A stretch of DNA of 64,000 bases, from NCBI RefSeq assembly GCF_024362695.1, contig NC_065405.1, positions 17,575,900-17,639,899 on the forward strand. Reading direction: 5' to 3'. Below the pieces are notes generated by a model. The model searched no databases and had not been told where the DNA came from. It was given only the letters and a program-made list of their open reading frames with translations. Source of the DNA: Pectinophora gossypiella. Its lineage: Eukaryota > Arthropoda > Insecta > Lepidoptera > Gelechiidae. Positions 53,675 to 64,000 of this stretch are shown one piece after another. A program made the translations under genes and the position numbers. Position 1 is the first letter of the stretch; the number at the start of each line of letters is the position of its first letter.

Positions 53675-53779
53675 CATGTCTCTTTAGTAAAACTCATTTT
53701 ACAATGTGTTTATGGGTTCTATTTTGTCCCCGGAGTGGGAATATAATATAGGTTTATTTATTTATTCGTAGGGTTTATA

Positions 53780-53975
53780 TTATAATAGGGTATTTGTCTG
53801 GGTCAACCGCATTTTACTTTTCGAATTTTATTTATGAAGTAACAATGAATCCGCCATTTGACAGCTTTTATTGATGACGTCACAGGGCAGTATTTTCATA
53901 CAAACTGCAAAGGAAACTTTCGTTTAGACGTTTCGTAAAAGTATTTCATTTGACTAGGTTGTCAAAAAACGGATT
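53780..53975 (+). repeat. Interspersed repeat family H
   Basis: Ordered words 'gggtatttgtctgggtcaa', 'ttttacttttcgaatttta', 'attgatgacgtcacaggg', 'aactttcgtttagacgtt'. Further copies are at 58725-58972 and 62284-62420, with scraps at 50920 and 63520. Class unknown; no inverted ends seen. Confidence 0.6.
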
Positions 53976-54362
53976 GAGGATTGACCGTGGATACGCATGG
54001 TGTTCTAGTTAGATAGGGTCTTTAACAGTATAAAAACATCATACTGTGTATAATGTATTATGGATGTCATTTCAAGATCGTATCGGAGTCGTGTGGTGTT
54101 AGAGAGTGAGGTCTAAATAGATCTAATGAATAGTTGAACTTGACAATAGTGAAACTGAATAATATTCAGATGTTGTGTGAAATAGAAAGTGTATTGGTAC
54201 CTATTTGAAAGTGTATGTTACCTACGGTCGCATTATCTCGCTCTAGCAATGACGGTTCTGAGTGTCAGAAAAGGATAGTGCATAGAAAGCATAGGAAAGT
54301 GCAACCCAGCCAGATTGTTCAATCATTATCTGATTGTGGCCGTGCGACCATGCCGGGTGTTA

Positions 54363-54582
54363 CTTCTTCTATCGTGTGGGTTGTGAGGTGTAGTACCGAC
54401 CTCATCAACCCTGGTGTCAGGGTTACTATTGAGCCGCTCATGTAACGACTACTTACTTACATTAGTAAGTAGTAACCGGGACCAACGGCTTAACGTGCCT
54501 TCCGAAGCACGGATCGTCTCACTTTCGGACAATCAGGTGATCAGCCTGTAATGTCCTAACCAAACTCAGGACCACAAAGTCA
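54363..54582 (-). mobile_element. SINE-2 without head
   Basis: Tail 'cttctatcgtgtgggttgtg' to 'ctaaccaaactcaggaccac' on the minus strand. A 25-base deletion lies in the 'gccaaaggcccctgacatgg' region. Confidence 0.8.
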
Positions 54583-54794
54583 TCTTCTGGGTGTTACTTA
54601 TACATAACATTAGTGGTATTAATAAACTAATCACAGTTCTCATATAAAAACAGAGACTTGAGCATGATCTTGAGGGCAGTCTCAGCTGAGATTCGTTTAT
54701 GAATACCACCCTAGTTCTAAGTTCTATGCGACTTGATGTTTTTCGTTGCATGAAAATTAAAACAATTTTATAGAGCGCCAAAAACGTCATCCAT

Positions 54795-54935
54795 CGTTCA
54801 AGGGCGCCATATTGAATAAATTTATCTAAAAAAGCAATATTGCTATTTGACATTTCGCACTTTTATATGCACAAATGTCAAATTGCAATACTGCTTTTTA
54901 GATGAATCGCAACAATGCGGATTTATTAGACGCGC
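54795..54935. mobile_element. Fold-back MITE, family N second copy
   Basis: Inverted arms with 'gcaatattgctatttgacat' on the left and 'gtcaaattgcaatactgctt' on the right, short loop 'cacttttatatgca'. It matches the arms of 40675-41042 but has no nested insert. Confidence 0.75.
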
Positions 54936-55117
54936 GCGCCTCGGACATAAGAGGTTATTTGTACTACTACTGACTCTGATACAACATGCATATTATATAA
55001 GATCACGCCTATTTGCCATTGGGATAGGCAGGGACCACGGAATTCCACTTACTACGATCAGATCCAGGATGTTTTAAAGAAAGGCCAGGTCAAGAGGACT
55101 CTAAACCGACACTCTAA

Positions 55118-55584
55118 TGTTGACGACAGGTCGACATGGCAATCGGGGCATGAGGTGAGCCGCGGAGGCGGGGTCGCCCCGCACACCCGCACAGTCCCCG
55201 CGGCGTCTTAGTCTTAGTGTCGCACGAGTCCGTATCGACCGCGTTTATCGATTATAATCTCGCTTACATAATTTATTACTATTGTGTTTTAAAAATGGCT
55301 ACGGTTGCATCTTCGTCGCGTGTTCAAGCAAAAAAACCAATAATTCACTATCAAGCTCGAGAACTAGCTAGAAAAGTGTTAGAAAATTGTGACATTGAAC
55401 GGAAAAATAATTGTTACAATTTTTCTGTCAATCGATACGTTAGATGATTCAGATGAATAAATATTAACTTAAATGAAAACGTGGTATTATTTTATTCACA
55501 TTTTTGTTACATACATAATAAAAATATATCGATATTGAAAACGTCACGTCACTAGAGAATTGCCATGTCGACCTGTCGTCTACA
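55118..55584 (+). mobile_element. TIR element with a small ORF
   Basis: Perfect 22-bp inverted ends GACGACAGGTCGACATGGCAAT (55122-55143, inverse at 55559-55580), extendable by four bases with one mismatch. It has a GC-rich promoter-like left third and an ORF at 55295-55447 starting ATGGCTACGG: MATVASSSRVQAKKPIIHYQ, then ARELARKVLENCDIERKNN. It may be the N-terminus of a transposase or a captured gene. The flanks (55040-55110 and 55590-55660) look like one LINE-derived repeat split by the insertion. Confidence 0.75.
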
Positions 55585-57501
55585 GTAAATGCATGCTCGC
55601 ATGAAGTCTTCGATGAGAGTGGAAGTAGCGGGAGTCAGAATCGTAGAAAGTGACAGGTGCCAAGAAGAAAATTTAATCCTTCAAATAATATTTATTTCTC
55701 CATTCTTATCAACAACTCATTAAAAAAAACATTACCTATATTAATAAATCAATCATCACGAAGCACAATATTTCATTACAATGTTATTAGCGCCACACTA
55801 TAGCTAACTCTTTACACAAGTGATAGAAACATTTACACAAGGGAGAAGAACAGTAGCTGTAGTGTGAAAGACGCGACGCGACATATAACGCGGCGAATAT
55901 CTACGAAGACCGCATACTCTGCGTCTATTTGTCGCGTCATATCCCTCATACTACGGCTACCTTTTTTGATAGATTTAACTACGACATATTTTTATATAAA
56001 AGCTTACTTTATTATAAGCCTTTTTATTTTGAAATTAAGCTATAGCGTGACACGTTTATATGAAGGAACCAATTGCTTCGGTTCAAGCACAAAGGGAAGA
56101 GAAGTTACTTTCTTAAAATACTACGATCAAAACGTTTACAAATGCCACAAAATGGTACGAAATTATGGAAGCGCAATCCTAAAACGATTTATCGATTAAA
56201 GCGGCTATTAAAAAATCTATCGGTTCCTGACAATCCTGATTTCGCGGGGTTTTTTTTTCAATACAAAAGTGCTATCCATATTAGTCTCAACCAGCGAACT
56301 TCACGTTCCTAAGCGCCTCAGTACCGATCCCTGGCTGGTTACCCCAGATAACAGCTAGATTTCCAAGAATAATTTGCAAAAATTATAAGTACCTACCACC
56401 TCTTCCCATTTTGCTCGAACCTAGACCAAATGCTAATACAGATAGGCTTGAATATAACTAAAAAGTTACTTTTGAACTAAAGATATCAGATTACTCTTTA
56501 ACATAAGTAACTATAAACCAGAAAGTACTAGAATGGAGTAACTAATATGCTAGTAAAACAGTAATATACTATTCTATCATTAGCCCAATAAATAAATACG
56601 AAAATTCCATTCCGTTGGACCAACAGAAAGCTCGGTTAGGTGTGGGTACTTTGTTCTTATGATGGATGAACCTCTGACTACCCCAATTGGGATACAGTCG
56701 TGAAGCTAAAGTAGATACAAGTTGTGAAGATTTAGGGCGTACGCTAAACTCGGATGGATACCAACTTATACTGGATAGTTCTACTAAGTTGTTAATCGTC
56801 CAGTGTAAGATGATCGCACGCGATGACCCGAGCGTGTGCGGGTGCGTAGGACCAATTTACACCAGCCGATGAATAAGATAGTAGTATTACCCAGCATAAG
56901 TTGGTCCGACCCTTTTATCGGACGGCCTTAAAACTGCAATGCACTAAAATAAATTGATTCAAGCCTACCGGTATTAGCGTGTCCCTAATAAAATAAGATA
57001 GCATTTACATATAAAACACAATGGATACTTCACACTATACTGTACATGGCATTTCCTATTGGACTAGCCGTAGCATGCTGCCAACATATCGCGCGTGACG
57101 CGATAAATGTTGATATGCGGGAAGCACACTACGGCTACTGTAGGCCTATTCTATACTGTTCGTTTTGCAGTACGCACTAAACAGTTTGACGATAATTCAA
57201 TGAAAATAATATGCATCGACTTTTATTTTACAATATTTAAGTAAATAAGGCAGGCTTAATGGTATCGATTCCGACAGGCACAAACTTAATTTCCATTTGG
57301 TTTGCTAGTTCTAAAAGTAGTTCTGTCCCTTTCTTTTACTTATCGTAAGAAAAGGACGGAACTACGGCACTTTTTAAACGGTGAAACTAAATTATAATTA
57401 AGTTTATTCGCCAGAATCAGCAGTTTCACACTTAGCGGACACTGACATAGTAAGTATAAACAAATAGAATCGCTAAGGATTAAAAAAAAGCGCCCGAACC
57501 G
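55585..57501. other. Stretch without a supported gene
   Basis: An 80-residue basic frame at 56073-56312 (FKHKGKRSYFLKILRSKRLQ) has no recognised family; its 3' part ('tttcaatacaaaagtgct') recurs at 62690, so it is probably repeat. Family I lies at 56611-56705. Element G-like words and a small palindrome lie near 57250-57420. Confidence 0.4.
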
Positions 57502-57725
57502 TACTGTAAATGGGTGAATCTCAAAATTTCAAGTTTGGTGGCGAAATTTCATATTATTTTTTCGTGAAAAATTCGGTTCCGACATGAAAAAGATCCAAAA
57601 GGATCCTCGGTTCCGACATGAAAAAGGAATTTTTCAATTCCCAATTTACCCAATTTTTCACGAAAAAATTCTATGACAGTTCGCCACCAAACTTTGCACA
57701 TTTTGATATTCACCCAAATATGTTA
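57502..57725. mobile_element. Fold-back MITE with an internal 29-bp tandem duplication
   Basis: Arms of about 65 bp ('gggtgaatctcaaaat', 'aagtttggtggcgaa', 'ttttttcgtgaaaaatt') are inverted at 57640-57725. The loop holds two copies of 'cggttccgacatgaaaaag' about 32 bases apart. Confidence 0.8.
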
Positions 57726-57882
57726 TGTAGATAGTATAAGTTCGTTTCCTCAAATTAACATATTGTGGTTGTGAAAATAATGAGAAATATCGGTTGTACA
57801 GTGTCGACATTAAACTCGATCCTTACACGACGTAGCTTAGTGACAAGTTGCGCCGCGGACGCTCTTTTACAGATAATGGTGC

Positions 57883-58217
57883 TGATTCCTGCAGACGCCA
57901 TCTAAAAAGTTATACCTGTCTTTTTCTTATCCATTAAAAAAGAAAGGGACGAGTAATCGACAGGGATAAAATTTAAAGAATACACGTCAATTTCAGTAGA
58001 AATCTAAAACAACCGTCTAAAAATTTTACATCGGCCAGTAACCCGACAGAATAACGGATTGCATACCAGCGAGATGCCTATTTTAGTCGCAAGGGTTATT
58101 CATTCATTTCAAAATTAACTTGTTGACAATCATCCGTCCCTTTCCTTTTCGGCGGATAATAAAATGACGGGTATAACTTAAAATTAGGAGGAGTCTGCAG
58201 GAATCGGGGCCATTGGT
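57883..58217. mobile_element. Fold-back element G, copy 2
   Basis: Opposite orientation to 27353-27719. Ends 'gattcctgcagacgccatct' and 'ggagtctgcaggaatcggg'. Centre with 'aacccgacagaataacgga' conserved. Confidence 0.75.
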
Positions 58218-58724
58218 AGTCTATTTGTTTATATACGATTAATGTTATCGGAAATAATTTAATTGTGGAAGTCACGATGGAAAATATGGTGTAAAAAAAT
58301 ATAGAAGTTTTAAAAATATTGCAGTGCAGAGTTATCATAGAAACATGGCTTGCAATCGATCTTTGCAGTAAAAAATAAAATGCTTGTCGACATAAATGCC
58401 AAATTAGTTACAATAATTTCTGCATCTATAATTCTTAACTATTCATTTACTTAATTTAACATTGTATTATCATAACTAATGATTCTATATAAGTTCAACT
58501 TCATAAATTACGCTAGTGAGGTCATCATTCAAAATTGCATTAATTTATTACAAGTTTATAATAGAAAATATAGAAATAAATTCAGGTATAAAATAATACA
58601 AATACTATTAACTCGTTTCGGTTTTAAATAGACGTTGCATAATGCAGACTACCGCACAACAAACGGTCGAGAAACCTCAGACACTCACTCTATACAAAAA
58701 TCTGAGAATCATTTATGCAAAGTA

Positions 58725-58972
58725 GGGTATTTGACTGGGTCAAAGATCTCTAGAAATAGAAGCCAGTCTAAAATGATCAAAACTCAATCTCATTTTACTT
58801 TTCGACTTATTTTCGAATTTTATTTATGAATTAAGCAACAACAAGTACGACGTATGATAGTTTTTATTGATGACGTCAGTGGACAGTATTTCCATACAAA
58901 CTCCAAAGAAAACTTTCGTTTTGACGTTACGTAAAAAGTATCTCATTTGACAAGGTCGTCAAGTAGCCTATT
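58725..58972 (+). repeat. Family H, longest copy
   Basis: As at 53780 but with extra sequence 'aagatctctagaaatagaag' near the start. Ends 'aaggtcgtcaagtagcctat'. A LINE-A tail follows. Confidence 0.6.
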
Positions 58973-58980
58973 ATCTCGGA

Positions 58981-59085
58981 TAAACTTGTTGAAGATCAAT
59001 TTATCATTTTTGCATCTACGTCATATCGCAAGGTTGAGAAGAAGAAATGTCAAGAAATTGCACCAGCAACAAATCTTTCAATTAT
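58981..59085 (-). mobile_element. LINE-A tail fragment
   Basis: Minus-strand LINE-A 3' UTR words ('aacttgttgaagatcaat', 'ctacgtcatatcgcaagg'), without the terminal repeat. Confidence 0.6.
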
Positions 59086-59116
59086 ATAACTCATTGTTAC
59101 TGTGTACCAACAGTTA

Positions 59117-59442
59117 ACAGCCTCCGTGGTCTAGTGGTTAGAGCGTTAGGCTCACGATCTGGAGGTCCGGGTTCGATTCCCGATGGGGACATTGTCGAAA
59201 TCACTTTGTGAGACTGTCATTTGTTTGGTAAGGACTTTTCAGGCTTGAATCACCTGATTGTCCGTAAGAGTAAGATGATTCCGTGCTTCGGAGGGCACGT
59301 TAAGCCGTTGGTCCCGGCTATTAGCCGTAAAAACACCTCCACCAACCCGCATTGGAGCAGCGTGGTGGAGTATGCTCCATACCCCCTCCGGTTGATTGAG
59401 GGGAGGCCTGTGCCCAGCAGTGGGACGTATATAGGCTGTTTA
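59117..59442 (+). mobile_element. SINE-3, full-length reference copy
   Basis: Head GCCTCCGTGGTCTAGTGG with A box, B box GGTTCGATTCC at 59169-59179, 'gtcgaaatcactttgtgag', shared core 'gtgcttcggagggcacgt', then 'accaacccgcattggagcag' and the tail 'gcccagcagtgggacgtata'. The head is the most tRNA-like in the window, but the body continues without a Pol III stop, so it is a SINE. Confidence 0.87.
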
Positions 59443-59780
59443 TGACGACTGTGTACCACCTAACCCGTAAGTGTGAGGGAGACACACTGCGCGCGCTGTC
59501 CCCTTTACTCCTTAGCGGCGTACGGGCATTTAGACTAAAGACCCAGAGGAGGTGAGGTAGGCGCCCGATACGAATCTGTGCGGGGCGGAGAGTTTATTTA
59601 TTTATTTATTTAGGTACACATACAGCAATACATATGAAACTTTTACAGACAGCATTATGAATATAGCCGTTCTATACGTAGTATTATTCTTTATTCTATG
59701 ATTACTGCCTAAACATGTCGTTTTCCAAGTTCCGCATTATCTCACGTCTATAAAAAACCGAATCTTGGTAATATTTGAGC

Positions 59781-60632
59781 TAGTGCTGCAAAGAACTTTA
59801 GGCTTTTAGCCCTTATTTTAAGACTAGACTGTTAAATAAAAAGCTTAGTAGGCTAAAAACCTATAAAGCCATTTAGTACTTGCGGCTAGGCTAGGGTTAA
59901 GCCTATTCAAGCCTATTGGTTATAAGCCTAAAGGCCTTAAAAAGGCCTAACCTTGTTTAAGACTAATTTAATAAAATAAGACGCTCAAAAAGCCTATGAA
60001 GCTCTTAGACCTTAAGGTTATTTAGGCTATACATACAGTCCCTTTCTCAAGTAAAAAAAAGTAAAAGTGTGGGTGGGTACAACAAACTTTAAAAACATAT
60101 ATACCTACACAAACACTGTGAAAAATTGATTTATTGTTAGATGCACAACTAGCTAACTAACTATGAATATTGAAAATAACTTCTTACTATCAATTAGTAT
60201 GGAAATAGTCTAATAATTATAGTAATACGTAACAGCACGTCCCGTCAGCCCCATACAAATTACTTACGCCAGAAGAACCGATTTTTAAGGCCAATATCAT
60301 GTGTGAATTTTATGTAGCTCCAATAATATTATATACATACGTATCGAATTGATAACTCCCTTTTTTGAAATCGGTAAAAAGGCTTTTACTAAAAAATGAT
60401 AATAAAGACTCCAGTCCCAAAAAGCCTACTACTTTAAAAAAAGCTATAGGCTTTTTAAAAGCCTACTACATTAAAAAGGCTATAGGCTTTTTTAAAGCCT
60501 ACTACTTTAAAAATGGCTAAAAGTTTTTTAAAATGACGAAGCTTTTAAAGCCCTATTTTACTGGTCTAGTCCCAAAAAGGACTCGGTAGGCTGAAATTTA
60601 GGGCTAAAAGCCTAAAGTCCTTTGCAGCACTA
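59781..60632. mobile_element. Non-autonomous hAT-like DNA transposon
   Basis: A perfect 8-bp target duplication ATTTGAGC (59773-59780 and 60633-60640). Terminal inverted repeats of about 34 bp begin TAGTGCTGCAAAG and continue ACTTTAGGCTTTTAGCCCT with 1-2 mismatches. 8-bp duplication and TAGTG ends fit hAT. The interior is full of the words TAGGCTTTTTAAAGCC and AAAAGCCTACTA in both orientations, near 59790-60020 and 60410-60600. No transposase ORF. Length 852 bp. Confidence 0.87.
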
Positions 60633-60897
60633 ATTTGAGCACACTTACAGGAGCACCTGCTTTTAACATAATAAAATGCTTACGATACTAAACTGAATGA
60701 TTCAATCGTCAAATTATCAAACATATACCCGTTTAAACATAGCATAATTAGAATGACAGCAAGACATAGATATATGTATTTTTTCGCACTAACGGTATAC
60801 GGCTTCGCGCGAAGGAGACGAGATATTACACTAACGCTATGTTTTAAAGGATATATACAACATGTAAACAACACCAATCGTTTTAACATCATAACAC

Positions 60898-61206
60898 GTG
60901 TCTTATCCGCTGAGAAGGAAAGGGAAGGGTACTCGACAAGCTAAAAAATTATACGTATATGGAACACACGTGAATTCTAGATAAACTCTTAAAAACCCGT
61001 ATTTTTTATATTGTCGTATAATCCGACAGAATTGAGCTGATAGCCCAAGTCGAACGGGTTGCAGCGAGATGTCTATACAATTTATTCTTCCGGATTATTG
61101 TTACATTCACTCATTGATTTTAAAATTAACAGCTGTCACCTCCCGTCTCTTTCCTTTTCGCCAGATTAGAAAATGACAGGTATAACTTTAAAAAAATTAG
61201 GTGTCG
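60898..61206. mobile_element. Fold-back element G, copy 3
   Basis: Contains 'tgtcttatccgctgagaagg', 'tataatccgacagaatt', 'cagcgagatgtctata' and the right arm 'tctttccttttcgccagatt'. More diverged than the other two full copies. Confidence 0.65.
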
Positions 61207-62459
61207 ATAATTAAATACAGTGTATTTTTTTCCGCTAATACTTTCAACGATCAATGTGCCCAACAACATCGTCAAAGAACTTATGCAAAATTAACCATCA
61301 AATTGACAAATGTTTGAAGGAATGGAGATTTAGTTTCTTGAACTGTTTCGCTCAGAATAGTGTGTATTTAGATCTTTAAAAGCATTAGGGATGAACAAAA
61401 ATAATCCAGTATAAAATAAAATTCAATTATCTATTTGCAATATCAAAACTGTACTACGACTTACTGTGCGCTATTTTTTTTATTTTATACAACACTTCAT
61501 TATTAAACTGTACTTGTATCTAAGTTGCGACTTAGTATAGATGGACATGGCTTAGAAAATCAACAATTCACTTACACTCGGGCGTTCAAATTGGTACTAT
61601 CAACTCATTACACTTAAACATAGCTGGCGAGGACTGGGTGCATATACTGTACAGCTCTGCCTACCCCTTCAGGAATACAAGCGTGAAGCTACGTTATTTA
61701 TTGTTTTATTAGTCATAATCATCATCATTAGGCCTCAAACATCTAAATGTCCCGCGACAGTCAACGCACTTCCGAATACAAACCAATGTGACTTTTCATG
61801 TTCATCAATAGGGTATTCGATTAGGTCTAAGATAAATTATAACACTAATTTAAAAATAGAAGCCAAACAAAATTGATTTTTTTTTGTTTTCCCCGAAGGG
61901 TAAGGCAAAGGGAACTATGCCCATACAGCCATGTCTTACGTTTTTTTTTTTCTTGATGAATAATGAAATGATCAAAGGTGATGATAATGAAACCTAAGCC
62001 CCCACCCTCGGAGTAGACTCCTACTCCGAACTCCAAACGAATTAACTCAAAAGTCCGCATAAACTTTCGAGTTATGAAGCGGCTTCCTGGCACGAAGCGA
62101 AAATAGGCAGATACACTTTGTTTATTGAATACTCCGATATAATAACACTCGCGAATGTCTTCCGACTAACTTAATGCGATCATTAATCACAAAACACCAC
62201 TTTGTATTAATTAATTAGATTATTCAATGAAGAAAGCAACTGTCCCGTTCCCGTTTCCCGCCAAAAAGCCCCAACCTAAATGAATCTCATTTTACTTTCG
62301 ACTTATTTCCGGATTTTATTTAGGACGTCCCAGGACAGTATTTCCATACAAACTCCGAAGAAAACTTTCGTTTTGACGTTTCGTAAAAGTATCTGATTTG
62401 ACTAGGTTGCCAAGTGCCTATTATTAGATGACATCGTGTACCACAATTTGAATTCAGAA
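61207..62459. other. Stretch without a supported gene
   Basis: A family I-like scrap near 61615-61690 and family H at 62284-62420. ORFs are short and unsupported. Confidence 0.4.
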
Positions 62460-62600
62460 CTTCTATCGTGTGGATTGTGAGGTGGATTACCAACCCCATC
62501 AACCCTGGTGTCAGGGTTATTACTGAGCCGTCACAGGCCCCTGACATGGCTCATGTAACGACTACGTACTCCCGGGTTCGAATCCCGGTGGGGACAATTT
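62460..62600. mobile_element. Rearranged SINE-2: tail (-) joined to B box (+)
   Basis: 62460-62566 is a minus-strand SINE-2 tail up to 'cgactacgtact'. It is followed directly by 'cccgggttcgaatcccggtg', the head region in plus orientation. Core and A box are gone. Confidence 0.72.
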
Positions 62601-62859
62601 TAGAACTAAGTACTTATTGTTGTTTATCAAAACGTTCGGATCGAAACTATTATTAATTCTTATCAATACTTGTTACGTGCGATTAGATTTCAATACAAAA
62701 GTGCTAATAAATCGACCAGCGAACTGCGAAGCGTAGCGCCCGAATATCCGATCACTGATTATAAGCGATGATAGGTTTTTCCAACTTTTTGTGCAGGAGT
62801 AACTAGATGATACAACCAATTCCTAACGCCCGGACCCTGGTAGCTTTCACCAGGAAGAT

Positions 62860-63891
62860 CTAGAAGGGTCGGTAAGTCGACGGATACTTGATCGGCATCT
62901 GTCCTTGCGCGAACTTGGCAAGATAATCCCATTTCAGTTGCTTGTACGCCTCTATCAGACGCTCCTCTGCCTCCTTCGAAGGTCTTTCTTCTAAGATCTT
63001 GGTTAGTAGTTTCACTGCTCGCCCCCATTGGTTGAACGTGAAGCAGTGCCACACGCCGTAGTGGATTGCCTGTGGAGGATTTTAATTATGCATGATAGAA
63101 TACATATATCCATAAATAGCTTATAGAAGTACGTCGTCCCACTGCTAGGCCCAGGACTCTCCTCAATCAACCGGATGGAGTATGGAGCATACTCCACCAC
63201 GCTGTTCCCTGCGGGTTAGTGGAGATGTTTGGACGGAATTATGTTACTTTTACGAACAATCAGGTGATTCAGCCTACAATGTCCTTACCAAACAAAGGAT
63301 AGCCTCACAAAGTGATTTCGACCATGTCCCCATTGGGAATCGAACCCGGACCTCCAGATGATGAGCCTAACGCTCTAACCATTAAGACCACAGAGGATGT
63401 ATAAAAATAATAGAATAATAAGACCTCTCAGTTATAAGCTACGTATATCTTCCAAAACATAGCTAGAAACATGAAGAAAATCCCCAACTATTGCTCAATG
63501 GCTCAAATTAGCGTAATATGTCACAATGAACTTTTCATACAAATTTCATGGTTTGACGTTTCATAAAAAGTAACCAACTGGACTAGTTCTAAACTAGGGT
63601 ACGGGGGAGAGCTACCGTTCTATACGCAGTATTATTGTATATTCTACGCTGGTAGCGTCCGATGGGGACTTTCTCCAGTTACGGGAGTAAGTCGTGTATA
63701 TAGTGCGTAGTGTGGTCACCTTGGAGTCGGTGAGGTCGGTGAACTTGAGCAGGTCGTCCATGTTCCCCCTCAGCGCGGCGGCCAGCTTGTCCCGCGCCGC
63801 AGCGCCCGCCGCCAGCGCCCGCAGGCGGCACAGCGCCGCGCCGCGCCGGCATAGCGCGTCTATCAGGTAGCCCTTCTGCTTTTCTTGCTCC
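62860..63891 (-). CDS. TPP2: Tripeptidyl-peptidase II, last two exons
   Basis: A cytosolic giant serine peptidase that removes tripeptides from N-termini downstream of the proteasome. Exon n-1 runs 63891 to 63720 (acceptor gttacag, donor GTGACC) and encodes EQEKQKGYLIDALCRRGAAL through LLKFTDLTDSK. The last exon runs 63069 to 62860 (acceptor ctccacag, stop TAG) and encodes AIHYGVWHCFTFNQWGRAVK through GQMPIKYPSTYRPF. From memory, animal TPP2 C-termini show the same landmarks: a DKQK-like then DALCRKG motif, TDL.D.K at the exon join, an YGRGLK-like motif, EEKPTKE-like and a final LPIMYPPDY-like sequence. The join is between codons. The subtilisin catalytic domain lies outside the window to the right. 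The 650-bp intron contains a SINE-3. Confidence 0.92.
63130..63400 (-). mobile_element. SINE-3 in the TPP2 intron
   Basis: Minus-strand tail 'cgtcccactgctaggcccag', 'gtatggagcatactccacca', then head 'ccattgggaatcgaacccgg'. The core is mostly deleted between 'gatgtttggacgga' and 'attatgttac'. It lies in the same orientation as the gene. Confidence 0.8.
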
Positions 63892-64000
63892 CTGTAACAA
63901 TACCACATTCTTCACCGAAAGAAGACAGAGAAATTGGTTCGATGTGTGGCCTATCGTCAGGTTCGAACGGCATTTTCTCATAAAGCAATTATTGATGAAA

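Noticed and set aside
56073..56312. Basic 79-residue ORF
   Set aside because: Its 3' part recurs at 62690, so it is likely repeat-derived.
59117..59190. Possible tRNA gene
   Set aside because: Head of a full-length SINE-3; no acceptor-stem closure and no terminator.
63679..63981. Second minus-strand ORF overlapping the TPP2 exon
   Set aside because: Out of frame with the TPP2 coding sequence and runs through the splice acceptor.

Overview
The window looks like nuclear DNA of a moth or butterfly (Lepidoptera; this is inference). It is AT-rich, its genes are small and split by introns, and it is packed with SINEs, LINE fragments and fold-back DNA elements. No rRNA gene, functional tRNA gene, CRISPR array or bacterial operon was seen.

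Layout. 0-6.2 kb: an apparently intact, minus-strand non-LTR retrotransposon (LINE-B, ORF1 and ORF2) inserted into the reverse-transcriptase region of an older plus-strand LINE (LINE-A). 6.2-19.3 kb: a mosaic of SINEs, mariner-like MITEs, two inverted-repeat composites and a deleted pogo-like transposon with a PHD-finger remnant. 19.3-26.2 kb: a complete, young BEL/Pao LTR retrotransposon with near-identical LTRs, a 5-bp target duplication and one frame break in pol. 26.2-31 kb: fold-back elements and LINE tails.

Host genes. Four candidates were assembled from splice sites and matching codon phases. (1) The C-terminal exons of an unrecognised helical protein, plus strand, 31.2-34.4 kb. (2) A five-exon, about 163-residue membrane protein, plus strand, 35.5-42.2 kb. 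(3) A two-exon, about 131-residue secreted histidine-rich protein, minus strand, 49.8-53.0 kb. (4) The last two exons of tripeptidyl-peptidase II, minus strand, 62.9-63.9 kb, running off the right edge. Only the fourth is recognised by family.

Repeat biology. At least four SINE types are present. One has a tRNA-like start followed by a segment resembling the 3' half of 5S rRNA. Three types with different heads share one central core of about 35 bases, and two carry a tail resembling the 3' end of an RTE-type LINE also present here, which suggests module exchange and a common mobilising partner. Fold-back elements cluster at 40.7-44.0 kb, and one ends 14 bases from a coding-exon acceptor. Nested insertions (SINE in SINE, LINE in LINE, LINE tail in MITE, DNA element in SINE) give a relative order of events.
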